DNA of 36,852 nucleotides from Thiohalocapsa marina (GTDB lineage Bacteria; Pseudomonadota; Gammaproteobacteria; Chromatiales; Chromatiaceae), in the NCBI RefSeq assembly GCF_008632335.1, contig NZ_VWXX01000040.1, positions 1 to 36,852 on the forward strand. Direction: 5' to 3'. The notes below the pieces were generated by a model. It did no database searches and was not told the origin of the DNA. It worked only from the letters and a program-made list of their open reading frames with translations. Below, one piece after another: positions 7,598-15,185 of this stretch (positions are counted from its first letter, which is position 1; each line of letters begins with the position of its first letter). A program made the position numbers and the translations under genes.

Positions 7598-7681
7598 GCG
7601 CTCTCGCGTCTCCCGCGTTCCCCGGTCGCCCTGCGGATACCGCTCCCGCTCCCGCAATGACGTCAGCCAACCGATGATGAG

Positions 7682-9079
7682 GTGCCGATCTTGGACTCCC
7701 AACGTCCGGACATCTACGAAGGCGTGCGCATTCCGCCGCACAACCTGCAGGCCGAGCAGTCCCTGCTCGGGGCGCTGATGCTGGAGAACAGCACCTGGGA
7801 GCTGGTCGCCGACAAGGTGCACGAGGAGGATTTCTATCGCCAGGAGCACCGCCTGGTGTTTCGCGGTATCGCGCTGCTGGCGGAGGACAACCAGCCGTTC
7901 GATGTGGTAATGCTGGCGGAGATGCTGGAGAAGCGCAAGCTGCTCGACGACGTGGGCGGGCGCGACTATCTGGCGGAGATCGACCGCAACACCGCCTCGG
8001 CCGCCAACGCCGTGCACTATGCGCGCATCGTGCGCTTCAACTCGGTGCTGCGTCAGTTGGTCAGTGCCGGCGTCGAGATCACCGACCTGGCCTTCGATAC
8101 CCAGGGCCGCAGCGAGGCTGAGATCCTGGACGCGGCCGAGACCAAGGTGTTCCAGATCGCCGAGCAGATGAACCGCGGTGGCGGCTTCAAGTCGCTGGAA
8201 AGTCTGCTGAAGATCGCGGTGGACAAGATCGACGAGCTGTTCCACCGCGACGAGCCCATCACCGGTCTGCCCACCGGCTTTACCGATTTCGACATGAAGA
8301 CCTCGGGGCTGCAGGCCTCCGACCTGATCATCGTGGCCGGTCGCCCGTCCATGGGCAAGACCACCTATGCGATGAACATGGCGGAGAACGTCGCCATCAA
8401 GACCGGCAAGGGGGTCGCCGTGTTCAGCATGGAGATGCCCGGTGACGCGCTGGCCATGCGCATGATGTCGTCGCTGGGGCAGATCGACCAGCATCGGGTG
8501 CGCACCGGCAAGCTGACCGACGAGGACTGGCCGCGGCTGACCTCCGCGGTGACCATGCTGTCCCAGGCGCCGATCTATATCGACGATACGCCCGCGCTGT
8601 CGCCGACGGAACTGCGCGCCCGGGTGCGCCGGCTGCAGCGCGAGCTCAAGCGCGAGGAAAAGGAACTGGGGCTGATCGTCATCGACTACCTGCAGCTGAT
8701 GCAGGCCTCGACCCAGGGCGAGAACCGCGCCACCGAGATCTCCGCCATCTCCCGCTCGCTGAAGTCGCTGGCCAAGGAGCTTGCGGTGCCCGTGATCGCG
8801 CTGTCGCAGCTCAACCGCAGCCTGGAGCAGCGGCCGAACAAGCGCCCGGTGATGTCGGATCTGCGTGAATCGGGTGCCATCGAGCAGGATGCGGACCTGA
8901 TCGTGTTCATCTATCGCGACGAGGTCTACAACGAGGACAGTCCGGACAAGGGCGTGGCCGAGATCATCATCGGCAAGCAGCGCAACGGTCCCATCGGCAC
9001 CGTCAAGCTGGCCTTCCTGGGCCAGTACACCAAGTTCGAGAACCTGGCGCGGGACCTGTATGGCGATGGGGAGTACTAA
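7682..9079 (+). CDS. dnaB: Replicative DNA helicase DnaB
   Basis: A 465-residue DnaB, the hexameric 5'-3' helicase of the replication fork. Seen: N-terminal DnaG-interacting domain (PPHNLQAEQSLLGALML), linker, and RecA-like C-terminal domain with Walker A GRPSMGKT near residue 223, Walker B LIVIDYLQLM, and arginine-finger region RSLEQRPNKRPVMSDLRESG. No intein. Start GTG 7682 is assumed; TTG 7691 (LDSQRPD) is an alternative, and the Shine-Dalgarno is weak (GATGAGG). The C-terminal end overlaps radA by 20 bp. Confidence 0.97.
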   Translation: MPILDSQRPDIYEGVRIPPHNLQAEQSLLGALMLENSTWELVADKVHEEDFYRQEHRLVFRGIALLAEDNQPFDVVMLAEMLEKRKLLDDVGGRDYLAEIDRNTASAANAVHYARIVRFNSVLRQLVSAGVEITDLAFDTQGRSEAEILDAAETKVFQIAEQMNRGGGFKSLESLLKIAVDKIDELFHRDEPITGLPTGFTDFDMKTSGLQASDLIIVAGRPSMGKTTYAMNMAENVAIKTGKGVAVFSMEMPGDALAMRMMSSLGQIDQHRVRTGKLTDEDWPRLTSAVTMLSQAPIYIDDTPALSPTELRARVRRLQRELKREEKELGLIVIDYLQLMQASTQGENRATEISAISRSLKSLAKELAVPVIALSQLNRSLEQRPNKRPVMSDLRESGAIEQDADLIVFIYRDEVYNEDSPDKGVAEIIIGKQRNGPIGTVKLAFLGQYTKFENLARDLYGDGEY

Positions 9080-10457
9080 TCAGCGGCCCAAGCGGGGCAA
9101 GTCCGCCTTCGTCTGCAACGCCTGCGGCGCGCAACTGCCCAAGTGGAGCGGGCAGTGCCCAGACTGCGGCGCCTGGAATGCCGTGGAGGAACTGGCCGTG
9201 CCTGTGGCGGGGCCATCCAGGGGCCGCGGCGGCTACGCCGGCGGCGCGGGCGGCGCGGGCGGCGCGCAGGTGCAGGACCTGACCGGCGTCGCGCCAGAGC
9301 AGCAGCTGCGTTATCCCTCAGGCATCGACGAGCTCGACCGCGTGCTTGGCGGCGGCCTGGTGCAGGGCTCGGTGGTGCTGATCGGCGGCGATCCGGGCAT
9401 CGGCAAGTCCACGCTGCTATTGCAGGCCTGTGCCGCCCTGGGCGAACAGCGCTCGGTGCTCTATGTCACCGGCGAGGAGTCGCCGCAGCAGGTCAGCCTG
9501 CGGGCGCATCGCCTTAGCCTGGCGGCGGAGCGCATCCGGCTGCTGGCCGAGACCTGCATCGAGCACATCCTCGCGGCGGCGGGCGCCGAGCGACCGCGGG
9601 TGCTGGTCATCGACTCGATCCAGACCCTGTTCACCGACAGCCTGACCTCGGCGCCGGGCTCGGTGTCGCAGGTGCGCGAGACAGCGGCCCAACTGGTGCG
9701 TTACGCCAAGCTCACCGACACCACGGTGTTTTTGGTGGGGCATGTGACCAAGGAGGGGGCGCTGGCCGGGCCGCGGGTGCTCGAGCACATGGTCGACACC
9801 GTGCTCTACTTCGAGGGCGAGTCCTGCAGCCCGCACCGGCTGGTGCGCTCGGTGAAGAACCGCTTCGGCGCCGTCAACGAGCTCGGCGTCTTTGCCATGA
9901 CCGACAAGGGCCTGCGCGAGGTGCGCAACCCGTCGGCCATCTTCTTGTCGCGGCACGACCAGGCGGTGCCGGGCTCGGTGGTGCTGGTGACCCGCGAGGG
10001 GACGCGGCCGATGCTGGTGGAGGTGCAGGCGCTGGTGGATCAGAGCCCGCTGGCCAACCCCAGACGCGTCGCCGTCGGGCTGGAGCAGAACCGGCTGGCC
10101 ATGTTGCTGGCGGTGCTGCATCGCCATGGCGGCGTGGCCATGTTCGACCAGGACGTGTTCGTCAATGTGGTCGGCGGCGTGCGTGTCAGCGAGACCGCCG
10201 CGGACCTGGCGTTGCTGCTCGCGGTGCTGTCCAGCCATCGCGATCGACCGCTGCCGCTGGAACTCGCCGTATTCGGCGAGGTAGGCCTGTCCGGCGAGAT
10301 CCGCCCGGTGCCGAACGGCCCGGACCGACTGCGCGAGGCCGCTAAGCACGGCCTGAAACAGGCCATCGTTCCCAAGGCCAACGTGCCCAAGGGCGGCGTC
10401 GAAGGCCTGACGATCCGGCCTGTGCTCTCCCTCGCCGAGGCCATGGAGGCGTTGTGA
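9060..10457 (+). CDS. radA: DNA repair protein RadA (Sms)
   Basis: A 465-residue RadA, a RecA-like branch-migration ATPase in recombination. Domains in order: four-Cys zinc finger CNACG...CPDCGAWN (residues ~20-40), a Gly-rich linker ([13 protein letters not shown]) longer than usual, RecA core with Walker A GGDPGIGKST near residue 108, the RadA signature KNRFG near 267, and a C-terminal Lon-protease-like domain. ATG 9060 lies inside dnaB; ATG 9066 is an equal alternative. alr, which often sits between dnaB and radA in gammaproteobacteria, is absent here. Confidence 0.97.
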   Translation: MAMGSTNQRPKRGKSAFVCNACGAQLPKWSGQCPDCGAWNAVEELAVPVAGPSRGRGGYAGGAGGAGGAQVQDLTGVAPEQQLRYPSGIDELDRVLGGGLVQGSVVLIGGDPGIGKSTLLLQACAALGEQRSVLYVTGEESPQQVSLRAHRLSLAAERIRLLAETCIEHILAAAGAERPRVLVIDSIQTLFTDSLTSAPGSVSQVRETAAQLVRYAKLTDTTVFLVGHVTKEGALAGPRVLEHMVDTVLYFEGESCSPHRLVRSVKNRFGAVNELGVFAMTDKGLREVRNPSAIFLSRHDQAVPGSVVLVTREGTRPMLVEVQALVDQSPLANPRRVAVGLEQNRLAMLLAVLHRHGGVAMFDQDVFVNVVGGVRVSETAADLALLLAVLSSHRDRPLPLELAVFGEVGLSGEIRPVPNGPDRLREAAKHGLKQAIVPKANVPKGGVEGLTIRPVLSLAEAMEAL

Positions 10458-10467
10458 GGTAGCTATA

Positions 10468-10552
10468 TAGCCCCCAGCCCCCAGCCCCAGCCCCAGCCCC
10501 CAGCTGCCAGCCTCAAGCCTCAAGCCTCAAGCCTCAAGCCTCAAGCCTCAAG
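10468..10552. repeat. C-rich and heptamer tandem arrays after radA
   Basis: Just after radA come irregular 6-7-bp CAGCCCC units (10468-10510), then six perfect copies of CCTCAAG (10511-10552). Related short units (CCCCTAG, CCGCTAG) recur at 10760-10810. No ORF is credible here. Such heptamer arrays expand by slippage. Confidence 0.85.
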
Positions 10553-10555
10553 CCG

Positions 10556-10715
10556 CCGCGACCATCTCACACCACCAACCAAAGGCTGCGCAGGGCTGGT
10601 GGGTTGGGTGCCGGCGGTAGGGGGTCTCGATCGCATGGATGCGATCGCGAAGCCTCCAAGGATGGATTCACGGCGTCCCCCGACCGCCGGTACCCAGCCC
10701 GCCAGCCCGTCTCCA
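10556..10715 (-). repeat. Palindromic ~170-bp repeat element, copy A (inverted)
   Basis: This is the reverse complement of the elements at 11811-11984 and 12014-12187. It contains the core palindrome CGATCGCAT-N2-ATGCGATCG and outer arms GGGTTGGGT / ACCCAGCCC that can pair, so the whole unit can fold on itself. It lies upstream of the antenna genes; copies B and C lie downstream in the other orientation. Open frames inside it are by-products. Confidence 0.85.
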
Positions 10716-10758
10716 GCAAAGCTTAAGCCGCCAGCCCGTCTCCAGCAAAGCTTAAGCC
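10701..10758. repeat. 29-bp tandem duplication at the edge of copy A
   Basis: A 29-bp unit beginning GCCAGCCCGTCTCCAGCAAA occurs twice head to tail (10701-10729 and 10730-10758) with no mismatch. It overlaps the outer end of repeat copy A. The rest of the gap up to 10900 has no gene. Confidence 0.85.
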
Positions 10759-10904
10759 GCCAGCCGCCAGCCCCTAGCCCCTAGCCCCAGCCGCTAGCCG
10801 CTAGCCGCCACTTGCCCGTCACCATCAAGGCACGTGCCGCCAGGCTCTCCTTTCGGCCTCGTCGATGCCTGAAACCGGCGGCTGGCGAAACTGCGTAAAA
10901 AATA

Positions 10905-10948
10905 TGTAAATCACCCTTGACACCTACAGCTGTCACGTTAAACTAACA
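10905..10948 (+). promoter_or_regulatory. Antenna promoter with two tandem PpsR/CrtJ-type boxes
   Basis: TGT-N12-ACA occurs at 10905-10922 and again at 10931-10948, with 8 bp between the boxes, the spacing known for cooperative CrtJ/PpsR binding. A sigma70-type promoter lies within: TTGACA 10917-10922 and TAAACT 10939-10944 (16 bp apart), so box 1 covers the -35 and box 2 the -10. The leader to the first antenna ATG is about 127 nt. Confidence 0.8.
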
Positions 10949-11077
10949 CTCGTGGATCGCAGAGTGACCCGGGCCGAAGCGGCCGGCATCGCCAAAGCAC
11001 GCGATTCGCGAATCGGAGTCAGCCGTACGGATGAGCCGGGCGGCACTTCAACCAATCCCTCACCGGAGGTTATTTCG

Positions 11078-11221
11078 ATGGCTGAATCGAAGAATCTGTC
11101 GGGCTTGACCGACGAGCAAGCAAAAGAATTCCACGAGCACTGGAAGCACGGTGTTTGGAGCTGGGTCATGATCGCTTCCGCGGTCCATGTCGTCACTTGG
11201 GTTTACCAGCCCTGGTTCTAA
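11078..11221 (+). CDS. Light-harvesting antenna beta polypeptide
   Basis: A 47-residue antenna beta chain. Seen: the family opening LSGLTDEQAKEFHEHW, one membrane helix (residues ~26-43), bacteriochlorophyll-ligand His37 in SAVHVVTW, the second conserved His19, Trp46 at +9 from His37 and the C-terminal QPWF. Start ATG 11078 has GGAGG 9 nt upstream; the longer open frame to 10952 is not family-like. First of two genes behind a PpsR-type promoter. No pufL/pufM follows, so this is a separate antenna pair; LH1 or LH2 membership is not settled. Confidence 0.92.
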   Translation: MAESKNLSGLTDEQAKEFHEHWKHGVWSWVMIASAVHVVTWVYQPWF

Positions 11222-11245
11222 GGTTCCGCAACGAGGAGATCCCCC

Positions 11246-11506
11246 ATGAAAGTCCCGTATCTGATGGCTGACCCCAAAGTTGCCGAGCCTGAGCACCCGG
11301 AAGAAGACTGGAAAATCTGGACCGTTATCAATCCTGCTACCTGGATGATGCCCTGGTTCATCGTTCTGATGGTCCAGATGTGGATGATCCACTGGTATGC
11401 TCTGGATCTGCCGGGCTACGGCTGGAAGGATTCCGTCCGCGTCGCCGAGCCGGTCGCCGTCACCGCGCCTGCTCCGGCTGCCAAGACCGCTTCCGTGATC
11501 CAGTAA
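11246..11506 (+). CDS. Light-harvesting antenna alpha polypeptide
   Basis: An 86-residue antenna alpha chain, 24 bp after the beta gene, with GAGGAG 8 nt before the ATG. One Met/Trp-rich membrane helix (TWMMPWFIVLMVQMWMIHW) carries the bacteriochlorophyll-ligand His49. The N-terminal IWTVINPATW resembles LH2 alpha chains (IWTVVNPA), while Trp60 at +11 from the His resembles LH1 alpha chains. A 20-residue acidic extension precedes the helix and an Ala/Pro-rich tail (VAVTAPAPAAKTASVIQ) follows. An internal ATG (MADPKV) is an alternative start. Confidence 0.88.
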   Translation: MKVPYLMADPKVAEPEHPEEDWKIWTVINPATWMMPWFIVLMVQMWMIHWYALDLPGYGWKDSVRVAEPVAVTAPAPAAKTASVIQ

Positions 11507-11548
11507 CACGCTGCCGCGGTCGCATCGCGACTGCACCAGCCTGTTATT

Positions 11549-11574
11549 GACCCCGGCAGTCCGCTGTCGGGGTC
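11549..11574 (+). terminator. Hairpin 1 after the antenna genes
   Basis: GACCCCGGCAG (11549-11559) pairs with CTGTCGGGGTC (11564-11574), 11 bp with one G-U pair and a TCCG loop. No T-run. It may end or stabilise the antenna mRNA. Confidence 0.6.
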
Positions 11575-11601
11575 GGCGTAGTTCAGAACATACGCCATCA
11601 A

Positions 11602-11674
11602 CTGGCCCGATGCCGGGCTGCCGTCATGACGTCATCCGTTGTGCCGGTGGTCGTGGCATCGGGCCAGCGCTTTT
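11602..11674 (+). terminator. Hairpin 2 after the antenna genes
   Basis: Perfect 13-bp arms CTGGCCCGATGCC (11602-11614) and GGCATCGGGCCAG (11655-11667) enclose a 40-nt loop that contains GATGACGTCATG-like symmetry. T-rich sequence follows (CGCTTTTG, then GTTTTATTTC), so this is the better terminator candidate for the antenna operon. Confidence 0.6.
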
Positions 11675-11810
11675 GTGCGCGTTTTATTTCTTTCAGTGTA
11701 AAAATGATTGCGTTTCGGGGGCGATCGCGGGCAGCTACAGACCGCCGGTTGGAGCCTTGAGGCTGATAGCTCGTGGCTTGGGCTATGTTGGAGGCTGGCT
11801 GGAAGCTGGA

Positions 11811-11984
11811 GGCTGGCTCTATTTTGGAGACGGGCTGGCGGGTTGGGTACCGGCGATCGGGGGACGCCGTGAATCCGTCCCTGGAGGCTTCGCGATCGCA
11901 TCCATGCGATCGAGACCCCCTGCCGCCAGTACCCAACCCACCAGCCCTGCGCAAGCATCGGTTGGTGGCGTGAGATGGTCGCGG
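11811..11984 (+). repeat. Palindromic 174-bp repeat element, copy B
   Basis: Begins GGCTGGCTCTATTTTGGAGA and ends GAGATGGTCGCGG; the same length and nearly the same sequence as 12014-12187. Inner palindrome CGATCGCAT-CC-ATGCGATCG near 11893-11912; outer arms GGGTTGGGTAC and GTACCCAACCC can pair. Between copies B and C lies a GGAGGCT heptamer array (about 11988-12016). No credible gene in 11507-12261. Confidence 0.9.
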
Positions 11985-12013
11985 CGGCTGGAGGCTGGAG
12001 GCTGGAGGCTGGA

Positions 12014-12187
12014 GGCTGGCTCTATTTTGGAGACGGGCTGGCGGGTTGGGTACCGGCGATCGGGGGGCGCCGTGAATCCGTCCCTGGAGGCTTCACGATC
12101 GCATCCATGCGATCGAGACCCCCCGCCGCCAGTACCCAACCCACCAGCCCTGCGCAACCTTCAGTTGGTGGCGTGAGATGGTCGCGG
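12014..12187 (+). repeat. Palindromic 174-bp repeat element, copy C
   Basis: Direct repeat of copy B, starting 203 bp later. Differences are few, mainly in the short stretch before TTGGTGGCGTGAGATGG. With inverted copy A at 10556-10715, the three copies bracket the antenna pair. Confidence 0.9.
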
Positions 12188-12233
12188 AGGCTGGCGGCTA
12201 TAGCCTATCCTTCTATCCTGCTTCGGGCCGAGC

Positions 12234-12250
12234 CGGGGCGATCCGCCCCG
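12234..12250 (-). terminator. Hairpin after the bchG-bchP-orf428 operon
   Basis: CGGGGCG (12234-12240) and CGCCCCG (12244-12250) form a 7-bp GC stem with a 3-nt loop, 11 bp beyond the stop of the minus-strand transporter gene. No T-run on the minus strand. Confidence 0.5.
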
Positions 12251-12261
12251 CCTATGCGGCA

Positions 12262-13668
12262 TCAGGGCATCTGGTCCAGTCCGAATCGGGACGGCTCCCG
12301 TTGCTCCGCGTCCTTGCGGGCGTGCAGGGCCAGCGGGACGAGTACGATCAGCGCGCCGATCAGCAGCAGCACCTCAAGGCTGTAGACGATGCGGTAGCCG
12401 ACGGAGATATCGGTCAGGTTGGGTCCCAGCGCGCCGCTGACGGCCAGGCCGGTGGTGACGTCGCGCAACGCGCCGCCGAGGGCGATGGCGATACCCTGGG
12501 TGGTGGCCTGCACGGCGCCCCAGGCGCCGAGGGCGAGGCCAGCATGGCCGCGTTCGGCCAGCGCCATGGCGGCGGTGAGGGTGCCGACGCCGAGCAATCC
12601 GGTACCGAAGCCGATGAGGCCGGTGCCGAGGCGGAACACCAGCGGCGATGTGACCGTGGCGGCGAAGATGATCAGCGCGAAGCCGACGATGCCGATGAGC
12701 GCGCCATAGGCGGCCAGGCGGTAGGAGTCACCGCCACGGCTCAATACATAGCCGGACAGGGCGAAGGCGGTGAAGGTGCCGCCGGCGAGGATGGCGGTGA
12801 GCGAGGTGGTCTGGGCAACGGTGAGCCCGAGCACCTGTGCGCCGTAGGGCTCGAGCAGGATCTCCTGCATGCTGAAGCCGGCGGTGCCGAGACCGACGGC
12901 AATGAGCAGGCGGCTGGCGCGCCCGCCGCGGATGAACTCCTGCCAGGTCTCGCGGAAGGGCGGCCGCGGGATCTGCGCCACCGCGCGTTTCATGTCGATG
13001 GCTTCCTGCTTCCACAGGGCGACCACGTTCATGATGATGGTGGCCAGTGCGACGGCATGCACCACCCGCACCAGGCGCTCGTGGGAGAAGTCTTCCAGCA
13101 GGTGACCGAACAGCAGTGCGCTGCCGACCATGCCCAGCAGCAGCATTGCGTACAGCAGTGCCACCACGCGCGGGCGCTTGTCCTGGGGCGCCAGGTCTGT
13201 TGCAAGGGCCAGGCCGGCGGTCTGCACCGTATGCATGCCGGCGCCCACGAGCAGGAACGACACGGCGGCGAAGAACTGGCCGATGAAGGCCAGGTTGTTG
13301 GTGGGATCCGACAGGATCAGGATGGAGTACGGCATGATGGCGAAGCCGCCGTACTGCAACATGCTGCCGAGGGCGATGTAGGGTACCCGTCGCCAGCCGA
13401 AGGCGGAGTGATGGTAGTCGGACCGATGGCCGATCAGCGCCCGCAGCGGGGCGAACACCAGGGGTAGGGCCACCATCAGCGAAACCAGCCAGGCGGACAC
13501 GCCGAGCTCGACCACCATGACCCGGTTCAACGTGCCGTACAGCAGTACCATGGCCATGCCGACCGAGACCTGGAACAGGGACAGGCGCATCAGGCGCAGC
13601 AACGGCAGCTGCTCGGTGCCGGCATCGGCAAAGGGCAGGCTGACGATGTAGTTCATCACTCTCTTCAT
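12262..13668 (-). CDS. PucC-family MFS protein (orf428 type)
   Basis: A 468-residue, 12-helix protein of the PucC/LhaA/Bch2 family, thought to handle bacteriochlorophyll or help antenna assembly at the membrane. Seen: GMAMVLLYGTLNRVMVVELGV, WRRVPYIALG, QTAGLALATDLAP, MQEILLEPYGAQVLGLTV and GLALGAWGAVQAT, all shared with the lhaA product at 26983-28434. Last gene of bchG-bchP-orf428 on the minus strand, as in Rhodobacter, where orf428 neighbours bchG and bchP. The start is either 13668 (MKRVMNY, GGAG about 10 nt upstream) or 13656 (MNYIVSL). It converges on the antenna pair. Confidence 0.9.
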   Translation of the reverse strand: MKRVMNYIVSLPFADAGTEQLPLLRLMRLSLFQVSVGMAMVLLYGTLNRVMVVELGVSAWLVSLMVALPLVFAPLRALIGHRSDYHHSAFGWRRVPYIALGSMLQYGGFAIMPYSILILSDPTNNLAFIGQFFAAVSFLLVGAGMHTVQTAGLALATDLAPQDKRPRVVALLYAMLLLGMVGSALLFGHLLEDFSHERLVRVVHAVALATIIMNVVALWKQEAIDMKRAVAQIPRPPFRETWQEFIRGGRASRLLIAVGLGTAGFSMQEILLEPYGAQVLGLTVAQTTSLTAILAGGTFTAFALSGYVLSRGGDSYRLAAYGALIGIVGFALIIFAATVTSPLVFRLGTGLIGFGTGLLGVGTLTAAMALAERGHAGLALGAWGAVQATTQGIAIALGGALRDVTTGLAVSGALGPNLTDISVGYRIVYSLEVLLLIGALIVLVPLALHARKDAEQREPSRFGLDQMP

Positions 13669-13718
13669 CGAATCAGGGCTCCGGAGCTCTCGGGTGTGTT
13701 GTGATCAGGGCCGGCTGT

Positions 13719-15011
13719 CTACTTCGCGCCGCGGCTCGCCTTCTGCCAGGGCGAGACGATGCCGAGCAGGTGGGCCATGTCCTTGAAGAAGATGCGCAGG
13801 TGTGCCGCGGGTCTGGCCCGTACCAGGCGCTTGTGCATGTAGGCCTGCCAGGTGAGATGCTGCACGTCCGGGTCGTCGCAGATGCTGACGAAGCGTTCGC
13901 GGCGCTTGTCGTTGCGGTACCAGAAGCGCTGCATGATGCCCAGGATCCAGAAGATCCGGCCGTGATCCTTCATGAAGCGTTTGCGCGCCAAGGCCAGGGC
14001 CTTTGGGTTTCCGGTCGCGAGAAAGGCCTCCACCGCCTCGCCGGCCAGCCGACCGCCGAGCAGGGCGTAGTAGATGCCCTCGCCGGAAGCGGGGGCGACC
14101 ACGCCGGCGGCATCGCCGGCCAGCACCACATCGCGCCCGTTGTCCCATTTCGGCAGCGGGTGCAGCGGAATGGGCGCGCCTTCCTTGCGCAGGGTCTCGC
14201 ACTGATCCAGGCCGGTCTCGCGTCGCAACCGGTCGACGGCATCATGCAGCGAGAAGCCCTTGAGCTCGGTGCCAACGCCGATGCTGACGGTATCGCCGTG
14301 GGGGAAGATCCAGGCGTAGAAGTCGGGTGACAGGCGCCCCTGATAGTAGACGTCGCAGCGGGTGGGGTCATAGTCCGACGTGCTGGTGCTGGTGCTGGTG
14401 CTGGTGCTGGTGCTGGTGCTGGTGCTGGCCTCGGCCCCGGCTTCAGCGCGGGCCGTCGGCGCGCGCACGATCTCGTGGTAAGCGGCGACATGGGGCAATT
14501 CCTTGGCGCCGGGTATGCACTGCTTGGCGACGGAGGACATGGCGCCGTCGGCACCGATCACCGCACGGGTGCGCACGCATTCCTCGGTATTGCGGTCCGT
14601 CGCCTCCGCCGGTCGGAAATGCACCACCGCCATGTCGTCCGCATCCCGCGACAGACGCGTGAAGGTGCCATCGCGGCGGTCGGCACCAGCCTTTGCCGCT
14701 CGCTGTCGAAGCCATTCGTCGAACGGGCCGCGATCGACCATGCCGACATAGCCGCCGTTGATCGGCATGTCCACATACCGGTTGCTGGGGGCGACCATGC
14801 GCGCGGAATGGACCCGGGCCGCCAGTTGCGACTCGGGGATGTCGAATTCCTCCATGGCCCTGGGGGGGATGGCGCCGCCGCAGGGCTTGATGCGGCCGGG
14901 CCGGTCGAGAAGCAGCACGCGGCGGCCCAGTCCGGCCAGGTCGGTGGCGGCGGTCGCGCCGGCGGGACCGCCGCCGATGATCACCACATCGTAGTCTGCT
15001 TGGTTGGTCAT
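13719..15011 (-). CDS. bchP: Geranylgeranyl reductase (bacteriochlorophyll biosynthesis)
   Basis: A 430-residue flavoprotein that reduces the geranylgeranyl tail of bacteriochlorophyll to phytyl. Seen: FAD-binding VVIIGGGPAGATAATDLAG at the N-terminus, PCGGAIPPRAM, and the second FAD motif VVLAGDAAGVVAPASGEGIY near residue 305. Start ATG at 15009-15011 (MTNQADYDVV) has GGAGG 5 nt upstream; the longer frame to 15131 is not family-like. Odd: at residues ~195-210, between VRAPTARAEAGA and DYDPTRCDVYY, eight Ser-Thr repeats are encoded by a hexamer microsatellite, where homologues have only a short loop. The FAD and substrate regions are otherwise intact. Confidence 0.96.
   Translation of the reverse strand: MTNQADYDVVIIGGGPAGATAATDLAGLGRRVLLLDRPGRIKPCGGAIPPRAMEEFDIPESQLAARVHSARMVAPSNRYVDMPINGGYVGMVDRGPFDEWLRQRAAKAGADRRDGTFTRLSRDADDMAVVHFRPAEATDRNTEECVRTRAVIGADGAMSSVAKQCIPGAKELPHVAAYHEIVRAPTARAEAGAEASTSTSTSTSTSTSTSTSDYDPTRCDVYYQGRLSPDFYAWIFPHGDTVSIGVGTELKGFSLHDAVDRLRRETGLDQCETLRKEGAPIPLHPLPKWDNGRDVVLAGDAAGVVAPASGEGIYYALLGGRLAGEAVEAFLATGNPKALALARKRFMKDHGRIFWILGIMQRFWYRNDKRRERFVSICDDPDVQHLTWQAYMHKRLVRARPAAHLRIFFKDMAHLLGIVSPWQKASRGAK
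14381..14428. repeat. (TGCTGG)8 microsatellite inside bchP
   Basis: Eight perfect TGCTGG units (48 bp). On the coding strand they give alternating Ser and Thr. Changes by whole units would keep the reading frame. Confidence 0.97.
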
Positions 15012-15185
15012 GCTCTCCTCCGGCGGCCTCTTCGGCCGGTGCATGGGAATTCCATGGTTCACGGGGCGGCACCCCGCGGGCTGCCCCTGGCGTGCGGACT
15101 GTCTCGTCGTTCCCGGGGTATGCTCGAACACTGACGGCCGTTGATGGTCTTGGTCAGTGGCTGGACGCTGGCGGTTTGGGGACTG

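Noticed and set aside
10468-10810. Possible CRISPR array
   Set aside because: Units are 7-29 bp and directly abutting, with no unique spacers and no cas genes.
11547-12176. Several 60-200-codon frames in the repeat region after the antenna genes
   Set aside because: They translate the palindromic and heptamer repeats and occur in mirrored form on both strands.
12178-13467. 429-codon plus-strand frame opposite the PucC-family gene, and similar frames opposite bchP, radA and hemN
   Set aside because: Low-complexity shadow translations; the opposite strand holds clear family members in each case.
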